From assembly GCF_004664715.2 (NCBI RefSeq), contig NC_051072.1:30525994-30589993 (forward strand): a DNA stretch of 64,000 nucleotides. The letters are read 5' to 3'. Each line of letters begins with the position of its first letter. The stretch's first letter is position 1. The position numbers and the translations under genes were made by a program. Below, one piece after another: positions 21,400 through 33,908 of this stretch. Under the pieces are notes generated by a model. That model ran no database searches, had not been told where the DNA came from, and saw only the letters and a list, made by a program, of their open reading frames with translations. The DNA comes from Peromyscus leucopus. Taxonomy: Eukaryota; Chordata; Mammalia; Rodentia; Cricetidae.

Positions 21400-24300
21400 G
21401 GATTACTTAAGACGAACTCACTAGATGTAAATTCAAGACATATTGATAGGTTAATCAACACATTGATTTTTAACTTAGAGTAATGATAATCACAGGTACA
21501 TAGGCAGAAATAGTGCGTAACGACACAGAAACACTGGTGTCGGAAACTCGAAAGATGAAGAACTCAAGCAAAATTGAGCAGTAAGATAGCGCTTGCAGAT
21601 AGGAGAAACCAAAATAAACGAGCCAGACAACATAGAAGACAAGAACACAGTCAATAAAAAGGGAGGAGATGTAGCCAGTAGCTAAAACTCTCTTCTCTAG
21701 ATAATGTCTCTCTCCATACTCAAGTGCTTCCACGTGGAACTCTTCGTGGCAAGAGGAGGCAGATCGAGCTGTTGCATGCTCAGCCAGTAGCGCGGTCTTG
21801 CCTAGAATCCACACGCGATGAATGCTCTTCTCTGGTCATCACAGCTCATCGTCTCGTTGCGCTACTCTGTGGTAGTGGTGTTCGTGTCGCTGCTTTGTGT
21901 GGTGATTCTCAATTGCAGAGAGAACGGCAGGAACAAGCAGCATGACAGATGATTCCGCGCGTGTCTCTCGATAGACTGGATGTTGCATTGGGTGTGAACT
22001 AACTAGGCTAATGGGGGACTGGAAGTGAATAGAGGGGTAAGTGAGGTGAGCACACTATGTTCCATCACTCTTCGTGATATAACACGGCATCAGTGCGATA
22101 GCGTCACAAGTTGATTAGAATTGCTATTAAAAATGAAGGTAATTATCAAACGGCGCTTCTCACCCACAAGCGGTCTCTAGATCATATACAGTAGTTGTGT
22201 GTGATTATAGGCACCATCATCGCATTGTGAAAGTGTAGGCATACGCACGCAAATTGCATCGGAGACAGTTCAGAACTCGTGCCGAAACATCTCAGAAGTA
22301 TTTATCCAACCAAGCTCATTTTGAGTAGGCACATAATATAGATGTCATTGGCTTAGTAATAATCTATATACATTGTGTCACAGGTATATTACTACAAGAT
22401 AGCACTTTATGATGCTATATGGTTTACTCTTACGCGCTCTATCAAAAACCCACACGTATGCGGGAATACATGATAGTTACGTGACTCAACAAAATTTCTG
22501 CTCGCAAACATATCTGTTGTGGACATTTGAGCAGATAAGTATTTAAAGTGGCAGGCAATTCATTCCTCTGGAGCGCCAAGTGTACTCTAGATTTACGGCT
22601 GTCTAAATAGAATAGCATCTCAGTAGTGTTGCGCGATCACCTAGCAGACCTGACGTATTTTAAGTTCCATCATTGCTATGATATTATAGATTAAACAGGA
22701 GCAAGATCTCAATATACCCATGAATAGTTGTCTTGATTAATGAGTTTCCATATATCATTAGATAGGGCAGACTATCGTTTTAAGCATGTGAAACATATAA
22801 TGTTTTTTGAACACAACCAATATAATTTTCCACACTCAACTCAATTAATATGATTAGTGAATACATATTAGTATCTGCTCACTATGTGGTGACATATAAT
22901 TTGAAGTGTCTTTCAGTTTTTATTGAGGGGCTCTTTCTTACTAGAGTGTCTTAAAAATCAGACTATACTCGCTACTTATAAGATGTTTCTCACAGTATAT
23001 AGTCTCTTTGTAGCTCGCATAATAATTGTTTGGCATTTGAGAAGTCATTTAGCATTTACATCTATTCAGTCTAGCAATCTATCGGTTCATTTCATAGAGA
23101 CTTTATTATTACTCTGTGTCGCCTGTATGTGACTTTATTTGGGATCGCCCTTTTGTTAGGAATGTCATTACGTCATTTTCCACGCATTCTCATAGTTCTG
23201 TCGTCAGAATAGTGATAACTCTGTTGTCATACTCATGAGTTCAACCGTGTCCCGTTTACATATCTATACCAGTCAGGATCTCCAGGTGCTCGCTGTGGAC
23301 TCATTGCATTGATCTGCGACGTAAGCGGTAGAGGACCAGGATCATCTGTGTTTTTTATTCGTGTGTTTGCTCTGGGTCGCGACACTTGTCGAGATGGTTA
23401 TAGAAGCGTCCTTTTCAGTTTGCTTCTTACTGAGTCTATCAACTGTCTTCTAATTCTCTCTATCGATGTGTCTTTACCACTTATGTCCTCACCTTGAATC
23501 AATCTTTCTCTTAGATGCTGCCCGCCAGCACGCGCATTGCTTGTCTAGATAGCAGTGGTAGCTTTCTTCTTGCTCGTCGCTTTTATCCCATAGCAGTTGG
23601 ATGTGCAGATCGTCGTGATGTCTATTATATGTAGATCTCTGAAGTGCCAGCACTGCTTGTTGAGATCACGACAGTCGAAGTACAACACATAGACAATCAC
23701 AGGAGGACGATATAAAAGAAGGTAGAACATGGTTCACACAAACTACCAAGAGGGGAAGGAATGTCAGAAAACTCCAAGTACTTGTGCACGCTATGTTTCT
23801 AAACATTAACCTTATTTGCTCATGTCACTAGGATCAATACACCAATATTTAAGATCTCGCATAGTCTTTATTTTCATCATGTGAACTAGTTCGAAGTACC
23901 ATACTATTCCTGAGCATGGAAAAATGTACAATAGGTGCATATCAGCTTATAGGTACAACGTGTCCTATAGCTAAAAATGGTGAGCAATTGTAGTTTTTCG
24001 CTATATCCACTTACCTCCCAGCGACGTAACCACCTCGTCTGATAAATAAATAGCCACATGGTGGTGAAGCAAGTTGTAATCCTAATATACAGCTTCTAAC
24101 ACATAGCTCAAGGGACATCATCAGGAACTTAATGCTCTAAAATGTCACGAATAACTCCATAGTACTGTCTTGTCCATTGCAAAGGAGATGAGCTCTAGAG
24201 ACTATACTGCGTTAGCCATGCTAATGCATTTTTACTCTCTACTTCTCTCGGATCACTCTCGCAAGACATGATCTCTTTTGCCATGATGACTACAGTAATG

Positions 24301-27300
24301 AGGAGCAAGTGGCTTCTCACACGATATTTGGAGAGGTATATATAGATAGGGCGGTAATCCTCGCTCGCTTTTTGTGTGGCATAGGACTCATGTGGTGTGT
24401 TTTGCTCGCCATACTGAATTATGTGTATCCACTCCTCTTATATCATATGAACGTACGTTTATTCTGGTGTTTGAGGGATCAGTATTATAAGTGCATCTAT
24501 GATACGTTTATGTGCGATCTAGGCAGTGGTAATACTCACTGCCGTATAATTCTGAAGCTTTCGCTAGATGTGATAATATCCTATCTGTTTTCTATATTTA
24601 AATCCATATGCAAATTTTGTTGTGCACCTTCACACCTTTTAATCTACGAACGCCATTCGAGCCTTTTATATAGAGTAGTATGTATGATAGGCTAGTTGAT
24701 GTATATATTACGGCCATGAGGATGAAAAGCTAAAAGCGTTGCAGATGAGAGGTATGAAAGTCCATGTGGACTAGTTGGAGTGTTGGGGATTGTAAGGGGG
24801 GTGATAGTTCCAGGGCTGGTAAGCGTAGCAGGGTTGTAGAGCAATCGCAGATGCCAGTGGAGTTGCAGACATAGAACGCCTCCATGATTTTTGAGGAAAC
24901 GATGGAAACAGCTGAGGAAACTGGACATAAGGTGAGGTAGCTGTGTCGGCATGTGTCTCTAGTATCTCTCTGACATTAAAGCATTCACCATCAAATAAAG
25001 ACATGGCCGACAGATTTATTCTTATAATACAAGACTTCTTTAAGATTTTCATGCTTCACAAGAACGTACTTATCTTCTCGCAATTAAAAAAATTCTTCAG
25101 GTACATACACAAACTAGACGAATCTAGAGAAATGCGCTAATATATCGCATTTAAGTCATTGACAAAAAGACGCGAACACATGGGCTCTCAAAGTGTATAT
25201 TCTAACTCAAGTCCTTCACATTGTTGGCTCTACTTCACGTTCTCTGTCAGTTCACACTTAGAAGACGATCGTATAATATGAGGTAGAAAGATTGAACTAG
25301 GACACCATTACTCACTACGCCTTCGCAAGGATAAAAGACAGCTTTCTTAAACTACCAATTATCACACAATGAGTATTATGTTTAAAATATTTCTCTCTCA
25401 ATAACACTTCCTGTGTGCTCCACTCAAGTAAGAAAAATTCAGGTTATGAATAGAGACTTAGTTTGAGATTAACGGGTTCACAGGGGAGAAAGATGCTGGC
25501 CAGAGCTTGTATTGGTTCCCTTTATATCCTGGACCAGAAAGACACATGGAAGAACTCAGAGCCACGACCAATCTCGAGTGTAGGAACTAAAACGTATGTA
25601 TGTGTTTTTTGATAACATAGCATCCATTGGTTACTACTAGTTTACGCCAGTCTTCTATACTATAAATTGTACCGCTGCAAGTTGCCCTACAAGGAAGCTA
25701 ACACTAAGGCTGGGCATAAATACACACACAAGAGAGATGCGGGCAGGGAGAGTCTATGGTTTACATTGGCGATTCGTAATATATATACACATGTCATTAG
25801 ATATCTACTGGGAGTCTAACATAGCCGTGTACTCCTGAGAAAACTTGTGGCTACATATAGTGTACTATGGACCATTCTAAGCAGCACTCTTCAAAATAGA
25901 GTCAGCATTGTCTACGGACATTGTCCTGGCTCTTCCAGATTAACTCTTCGCGAAAGGACAATAATTATAAGATTGGCACGCGTTGTAATGCCGAAAAAGT
26001 GTGTGTGTGTGTTGATTAGTTTGTGTGTTGTGTGTTTGTTGTCTGCATTGATGGCAAGCATAGTAGCGCACAGAAGGGAAAATTCAGATCAGGTGTACTC
26101 ATGAATATTTGAAGTTATAGGAAATTATTGTCCTATACGAAATATAAACTTAAATAAAATTGTGTGACTGATCGCATTTATAGGGCCTGACGCATTCAGT
26201 TACGGTGGTGTGAGATGTGCAAAATATGTATGACTGGCTATTAAATATGTATATTCGTTGTAATTGAGCATCTCGATCCTTTAGTGATTATAAAATATTG
26301 GCAAAGTGGTAGGACTGGATACGTGGAGAGCTGGATAATTAAATGTTGAGACTATTTAAAAATCTTCCAAAACCCAAACCTTCCACGCCCACCAACTCAG
26401 AATATGTCAAGTCTATGGATCAAGAGTATAATGTTCGCGTTCTCTTCAATCCATATAATAGCTCTCAGTCACATCATATGCTCAGTCTGTGTATCCATTA
26501 GGACAGTGTCAGTCTCTGCACACGAACGCGACAGGCTGGTAGAGCATTCTCTGTTATTATAACAATATATACCTAAATAGGCACAAATAGTGATAGACGC
26601 TCATGCATTCTAACTTGAATTATGTTGCATATGTATTGATCAATGTTAGTAGTGCTTTATAGTGAACATACGAGAAATAGGATCATTACGCTGCCTCTCA
26701 GTTCTTTTAATCCTACTACTGAAGTGAACATTCTGTTCTTTTGTTACTCCTCTTGAGACGCTACATTTTAGATTCCATTGAAGGGGCAGTAGATAATGGC
26801 ATCCTATATTGATTATCTGCTCATACAGCGTATCTTGTGTGTCTAAATCCATTCAGTCCTCAATAATCTAAGTCAATTTGCAGACATGTTTCATATCATA
26901 GTATCAAGTAAAATTCTTCAGTGTGAGTGATTGACATAATATTGTTGAGTGACTCTACTTACAATTATTATGAAATATATTCTTATGATCGCTACATTCT
27001 AACTGACTGTCTAGATAATCTTCCTTTGTCAATATTCTGTATGGGTGGTATTCTTATATGAATATATGTATCATTTTCTTTCAACATATTTTGTGTATTT
27101 AGATTAAAATTATCTGTAATTTTACCTGCCCTCCCTCAACTTCTTGGCGAGTACCTTCTGGCTGACTGATACTGTCTGCCTTCTCTCCTCTTCATTTCCA
27201 CATATTTCCCATAGTAATGTTTATTTCATTCTTTTCTCATATCGAATACTGACCTTTAGTGTTCTTAAATTGTTATATTCATAGACTGATAGTGTGTTGT

Positions 27301-30300
27301 GCAATGTGATTATCAGTATAACATGTACAAATTATCATCATAGAAGAGTTAAACAAACTCGCTCACACTCTCAATAGAATAATTGCATATAATAACAACT
27401 AAATACAGTTTATTCCTGTTCAGAGTTGTCTCATGACTGGCGCTTGTCACTGATATAGCTGTAGCCTTATCGCAGAGCTGGATCAAGTATTGGCTATTAG
27501 TCTTACGGTTAAGCGTACTTGTAGGTGGGCAGTAGACAAAGATGTTTTTCTGCTATAAGGATGACATAGATTTCATATGGGTACTAGAGTCATTACTATT
27601 TTCTTAACACTTTTCAACACACTAAGCTGCTAGGAACTTTTCTCTATTTAGGTCTCCAACGCCACTTTGGAATTTCCATAACACTGGATAGATTAGAGAT
27701 CGCGAGAGGAGAGACATACTTACAAAAGATAATCTTTGAATTGAAATAGAGGACTTAGTTGATTCTATTATTCTTTACAGTAATAAACTCTATGATGGTC
27801 TTATGTGAAGTGTATACATTCCATATAAGGTACGCGCACAGAAACACTATTGAAATAATATGCAATTGGTGTCACTCCACGCAATGGACAATCTGAATTT
27901 GAATTGTTGATCTCACTTGTGTGCGCTGTACGACATACTCTCCGCAACTCTTGTATTTCACGCATAGAGAAAGATAGATAAACGCTCTTCTCCCTATACA
28001 TATATCAAAGTTTATTAACTCATTATTAAAAATTTCTTTTTACATTTCACTCTCATGTCGTGATGTGTCATGATGTATTTGAATATCCTGTTTGTCATAT
28101 AAGTTAGTTGTCTACGCTAACTTTATCTTTTTTCTTTATTCTGTTTAACTATGGTGGTGCAGTCTTAGTTTCCCCATACTGGTGACTCTGTCACTAATTA
28201 TATTATTGATTATAGATACTGAGAAATTGTGTACTGTGTTCTCCTCCAAAATTGCGCTTGTATCAGGGAGATCTCTCTATTATGCAGACTCACTAGCTTC
28301 ACTGGCTCTTTAGGACGTAACGTTTGTCGAAGGAATTAGGTTCCTTACACCTTAATTGATGTGGAATATGCTGGGAGATACATAAACTTTAAGTTGTGGG
28401 TGGCTGTGACCCTCTCCTTTTTGACATCATTTTATAGATTTTGTCTTATTAGATAGATATGACGTGACGAATGTAGCTGGCGTCAGCGTGTGCGCTCGCG
28501 TGTAGGCGTGTTGTTGTGTGAGTTTGTGTGTGGATAGTGATTGATTGTGTATGCATGAATTTTTGATCTCAAAGGTCCTCATCATATAACATGCTTTTAT
28601 ATAAACTCCATAGGGGACTTACTTATTCATCTGTCATTACTATGTCCAATAGTTTTCCTTCATATTATTTTACTTCATAGATATAAGAGATCTTTAAATG
28701 TGTTATGCGCACGATATTATAGTATGAATAAATAGACTATCTCAGATGGCCATAGTTACATATCAGCCTCACCATTGATATAACAATAGATCTTACGCTG
28801 TTGATAATTCGAGCTATTTACAGATATACTGATATATATATATCAAATAACTATTTATTCAGTGAGGTGTCATTGATAACTCATATAATCAAGATGATTA
28901 GATGAATAATACAGGTTAGACACATAAATGGATTTGCGATAATAGATATAGTATGCCTTCTTATCTTAACACAACTGCTGAAGATACACGCATCGCTCCC
29001 TATCTAGCCAAACTGAACGACATAATGCTCCCTAGCAGCAATTCGATCGAATTATTCTAGTCCTAACAACATTTGGAATTTAATTATGAATATCAATAGA
29101 ATTGCATTTTTTATATGCTATCATAAACCACATGTCTCAACATCATTTGTAACTCTTTTGGGTATATTCTTGATAAATAATCTCGCTGAGTCTACATTTA
29201 GGAGATGTTATCCGCTCTCACGCGTTATTACGATATCAATATTCAATGCATTCTTCGTGTGTTCAGCGCTAAGTATGACGAATATCAGTTCATGAGCATT
29301 ATGATTAACTATTCTGCAGTTAAGAATCCTCGCACATGTGTGTGTTGTTGTGCTAGTGTTATGTTCATATGATTAGTAGAGTGAGAGATAGAAGATGAGA
29401 GAATTAGAAGAGATGAGAGAGAGAGTGAGAAAGAGAGAGAAGTGTGATGGAAATATAACATATTCTCCGCCCGGAAATCCCATATTCAACAGCTACTACT
29501 TCACGCTGTGAGTTAACTTGCAAAAAGTATACTCAACAGTAGGATCACAATCTTAAAAGTGAAAAGGACAGTGGGACTCTTGATTATCGAAGTGTTCATA
29601 AAGAAGAAAACAGCAGACGCATGGACCCTTTTTAATACTATTATGGTGATCGTCTGTTTGCGAAGGTCACCAGATGAGCCCTGCACGAAGCATTCTCGAC
29701 CAACACTTAGATTTGGCAGCACTCTCTCTTGCGCACTCTCACACTAAATCTTAACGAAGGTTAGGTCGTAGAATGTCCTCATCTATGTAAGAGCAGCCTA
29801 TCGCTCTATTAAGAAACCCTAAGGAGAACAAAAACTAATCTAAAAATATGCATTAAGAGAACACTTATGAGTTAATCAACGCAGCCTTCTGTAGATGCTC
29901 TCAGGAGAGTTTCTTGAGCTTTTAGTAAGTCCTAACAACATTATAGAACCAGGTCTAACACAGATCCTTATTATTAAAAATTAGTTAGCATCACTTATTC
30001 CCTTCTGTTCGTCGGCTACTATTAACCCATCACCCAATATGTATGTTGGATGAGTCACCTAAGAGAGTACGATACGCACATGGATTCTTAGGACTCAATT
30101 ACACGTCTATTAAGTTATACCACGTGAGTTGACATGGCAAGCAGGCGCTGTTCAAGGATGATCGCGAGTAGGTGGAATTGGAGATTTTGGCGTCAGGGAT
30201 GAGCATGATTTATGACAAGCAAAAAAAGCTCATGTTTTGCTGGGGGATAGGTATAACAGAAGAAATGGTTTGTGATAGCCGCTGAAAAAGTGGAGTAAAC

Positions 30301-32510
30301 TTGTAATGTAAATGGAAATAAATAGCAAGTGTTTAGTACAATTGATTAATTTAGCGAAATATCTCTGTTTAATATCTTCTTCATAGCTAGTGGCTTATAT
30401 GGAATGGAAGTTGGATCTGTTAGTTTTATTTTGGGAGGTTAGTCCTGTCCTTGTGCTCCGCTGTAATATGTATAATGACTGCTACACTAGTACATTCCAT
30501 CGTGGAGTTTCAGCAGGGCGTTAATTTTCTGTGCCTCTGTTCATTTATCATTTTTTTTTGCTCATTGTTGTGTAGTATTATTCTCAGCTTCGATGTGGAG
30601 CTGTCACTACGTTTATGTCTGGCATGTCTGCTCATGGCTATGTGGCATTGCTATGACTATAACCCCTCAAGATGAAAATTCTCTTATGTCAACATTTAAT
30701 TTAGTTTCTCCTACCTTCTTCTCCTTCTTCCCTTTCTCCCTCTCTCTTCTTCTCCCCTTCTTTCAATTCTCATCTTTACATCCTCCTTCCTCTACTTCTC
30801 TTACCACTCGTCTCCTCTCTTCCTCATCACCTCATCTCTTCTCTCATGATTTTGTGCTATGGTTCTAGATCTCTTTTTTTTTTGTTCCTCTCTTCTCTGG
30901 GCCTCCTCTCTCTCCACATACTCTTAACCATGACGTCGCCCTACACGCCTTCTAAGCCCATCAATCTTCTCCATTTACTCCCTCATCTCTCCCTCATCGA
31001 GTGCGCAAATAAGATGTCTTTAACTAGACGTGGACTATGCTCGTAGGGCCATCGCTCTTAGACACTCTCGCATAAGGCATCTCGCCATCATCCAGACTTA
31101 GTACTTACTAGGCGTGTTTATCACAGCTGTATTTCCTTCTTTTTTCCACCATAGGCTACCGTGATCGCCCCTATCATAGATTAATTACAATACTTACCTC
31201 GAGCTTATGATTATAATTTATACGTCTTCCTGTTAAAGATATGACAAAGGTCTCTATTGGTCAGTACCAACGAGTATATACAATTAGTGCAAGCTTAGCG
31301 AATAATAGGGGCTACACGTTCACACTAATATTGTCTGTGATGTCGGTTCTCGTCCGAGAGACCTACAAGGTCAATCATATATACGGATGACGTGTCATCC
31401 TCTACATAGCCTCATAAGGAGAGGACATTAAGATACGCAGAAATACGGATTGATACTGGGGGCGACATTCTGGTGATTCACCATAATACCTGGTAATAAT
31501 ATCTGGCTCACTCAACTTGTGTTTATGCTCTTCTTCATGCTCTGTCTATTTTGTGTCTGCCTTCTCTTTGGAGGCAATATTGACTACTTTTGATTTTCGC
31601 ACTCATTCATAGGAGGTACACGAATCTAGCCTTTTCTCTAGATGCCTATTTGAATTATGGCCCACTATAATCCCTCTCGACGCTCTTTTCTCACCGAACT
31701 GTGCACTTTGTCCCTGAGATGTCTCACACGTGGTGGCTTGTGTTCCTGCCTAGTTTGCATTCTTCTGTGAGCATACGTTTTCCTTTCAATTTCAATTGGT
31801 GTTAGTGCAGGATCTCTTTACGTCAGGACACATATCAACGCGCAACTAAGATGGTACTCTCAGGGATAGTTCGTACTTCTGGCTGTTTAAATCTCGTCTA
31901 ATAGTCTGGAGGCTGTGCTTTGATATTTGAGCGCGGTGTCTTATAAATCTGGTGCTTACTGACTTATATCAAATGATTATACGATTCTATACACTCGATG
32001 ACTACTTAAAAGGAATTTTTTTGTGGTGTGTTGGTTATTTCTCACTCGAGGATCGTCCTATATTATATTGCTACTTTGGAGGCCATCTCACCTTTATCTT
32101 TAATGATGCACTCAATATATTCAGCATGTACAGCATTTGATCATCATGCCTCATGCTTCTTCGTATATTAAAGTGGGTTTTTAAACAAGGTTATTTATAC
32201 TGATTGTCGTTATGGATAACTTCTCACTCATGAGGTTTATTACTTACTTGTTAACTCTTAAGTACCCTCTCTATCTTGCTTAATTATCATCCAAGCTTCC
32301 GGTGTTATATTCTCTGCACACTCACCTGAAACCTTCATAAGTTCAACCAGTTATTCAGTTACATTTCAATTAGATTGCCCTCATCACCTTCGCTTTTTAG
32401 TAACACCGTTTATGCCCTTACATTATCGCAAATGTTTGTTTTCAATATCCTCAAGAATTGTTTTCGTAAGTCAAAACCACTCTCATTCTAGCCCTTAATG
32501 AGTCGCTGAA
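21400..32510. other. Compositionally anomalous block, probably uncorrected long-read fill
   Basis: About 11 kb in which I can recognise no SINE, L1, LTR or gene, although flanks carry an identifiable repeat every 1-2 kb. CpG is frequent although the block is AT-rich: a hand count gives 23 CpG in 22081-22680, 16 in 29041-29640 and 7 in 27001-27600, against 2 in the flank sample 43261-43860. Microsatellite-like tracts are ragged: GA-like at 29380-29445, GT-like at 25998-26042 and 28490-28540, pyrimidine-rich at 30715-30850. The longest open frame is only 128 codons (24309-24695). Both edges are approximate. A single low-quality read used as gap filling explains all of this; unmethylated foreign DNA is the main alternative. 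Confidence 0.65.
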
Positions 32511-33060
32511 ATGGGTTGTCTGAAATGAACTTAGATTTTGTGTGATTTTGGTTGTTTTTCAGAGGTATTTCTTGAACATCTATTATGCACATCTATCTAT
32601 TGGTTAGTTGTTGAAGTCTGAAAAACAAAGTGATCCTTTCTTCAAGAACTTTATTGTAAAGAATCAGTTCATACCGAACAATGGGTTTAATGCAGAGCAA
32701 AATTCAAACAAGTTGTTTGGTAATATTTATTTCATGTATTTCTCATCCTCCGGTAAATTCAAGTAAAAACACATTTCCTCGTTGCAAAATTAATTATATT
32801 ACCTTTTATTATCAGGGAAGAATATATGCAACTATTCTCCTAAAGTTCACAGGTAAGTGATGCTTGCATAACCTTTAAAATTAGCATGCATAAATAAACA
32901 GATGCTGTTATTTCCTAAAATCACTCTCTAATTCTAACAGGGTGGGACGGGGGGGGGCGATATGAGACACGAATTAAACTAAGAACTGTACGGATTTAAA
33001 GTTTCTCTTTGGGTGGGGGAGGGCTTGAGGGTGAGAAGATTGCGAGTCCCTAAAACAACC
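32511..33060. other. Normal-looking sequence upstream of the Mrps30 promoter
   Basis: CpG-poor AT-rich mammalian sequence resumes here. A G-rich run near 32941-32960 and the 'gggtggggga' at about 33012 lead into the CpG island. No other feature was recognised. Confidence 0.5.
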
Positions 33061-33267
33061 TGCAAGCAGCGACTCCTTCCGATTGTTTCATTCTTCAGAG
33101 CATCGGCCGTGTAAAGACGTCAGACACAAGCCAGTTCTGTCGCGCACAAACCCTCAAATAAAAAAAAAAAAGAGCAGAATAAACTTTAGGAGCAAGCCGA
33201 TGAGCTGCAAACTAAGCGACGCAGCGCACCACCGACCCACCCACCGAGCACCCGTCTCCCAGACGCG

Positions 33268-33272
33268 ATTGG
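33268..33272 (-). promoter_or_regulatory. CCAAT box (NF-Y type), reverse orientation
   Basis: 'gcgattggtcgc' contains ATTGG, the complement of CCAAT, about 70 bp upstream of the Mrps30 start codon and with the flanking bases NF-Y tolerates. Position and context inside a CpG island make it credible, but there is no binding evidence. Confidence 0.55.
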
Positions 33273-33337
33273 TCGCTACGGCAAGCGAGCAGGAACAGTT
33301 CCCGAAAGTTGACCCCCGGGTTCCGGGTTGGCGGGCC

Positions 33338-33348
33338 AAGATGGCGGC
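33338..33348 (+). promoter_or_regulatory. YY1-type motif overlapping the start codon
   Basis: AAGATGGCGGC is an exact match to the long YY1 consensus and it contains the ATG. The same bases give a strong initiation context (A at -3, G at +4). YY1 sites at this position are typical of short-5'-UTR housekeeping and mitochondrial-protein genes, so the site probably fixes transcription start close upstream. Confidence 0.7.
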
Positions 33349-33908
33349 GGCCAGGTACTGGAAGCTGGTGCCCCGCCGGGGCCTGTCCCTCCCGGCCGCT
33401 GCGGAGGCCTCCGCCCCGGCCACCCAGGGGAGCGAGGCAGAGGCGGCGGCGGCCGCGCGGTACCCGCCGATCGTGGCTTCCCTGACCGCCGACAGCAAGG
33501 CGGCGCGGCTGCGGCGGGTGCAGCGCTGGCAGGCGGCGGTGCACGCCGCCCCGTCGGTGGACGAGAAGATCCGCATCCTCACCAAGATGCAGTTCAAGAA
33601 GTACGTGGTGTACCCGCAGACCTTCGCCCTGCACGCCGACCGCTGGTACCAGGGCTTCACCAAGACGGTGCTGCTGTCGGGCCTGCCGCCCGCGCCCGTG
33701 CGGTCCCCGCCGTCGCTCGACCTCGCGGCCCTGCGCGCCGCCGCCTGCGACTGCATCCTGCAGGAGCATGTCTACTTGCGGCGTGGCCGGCGCCGGGGCC
33801 TCTTCGATCCACGCCAGGCCCTCGCCTCGCCGGTCCTGGACCAACTGGTGGGGACTCTGGTGAACCTGCTCGCCCCACTCAACCCGGTCCTGACCACTGC
33901 GGCCCTCG
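33341..33908 (+). CDS. Mrps30: Mrps30 coding exon 1
   Basis: Codes residues 1-189 plus the first base of codon 190. It ends 'gccctcg|gtgagc' at a good donor. It holds the targeting peptide, a low-complexity Ala-rich stretch (19-39), the conserved YPPIVAS block and a proline-containing variable linker (116-125). Confidence 0.96.

Noticed and set aside
24309..24695. 128-codon hydrophobic open frame in the anomalous block
   Set aside because: Longest frame there but within the range expected by chance in 11 kb, in sequence that is probably unreliable; Cys/Ile/Leu-rich composition follows local base composition and no family is recognisable.
21400..32510. Possible foreign (microbial or viral) island
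   Set aside because: Considered because CpG is not depleted, but there is no gene-length open frame, no codon periodicity visible and no recognisable protein; ragged microsatellites fit read error better. Kept as the alternative in the finding.
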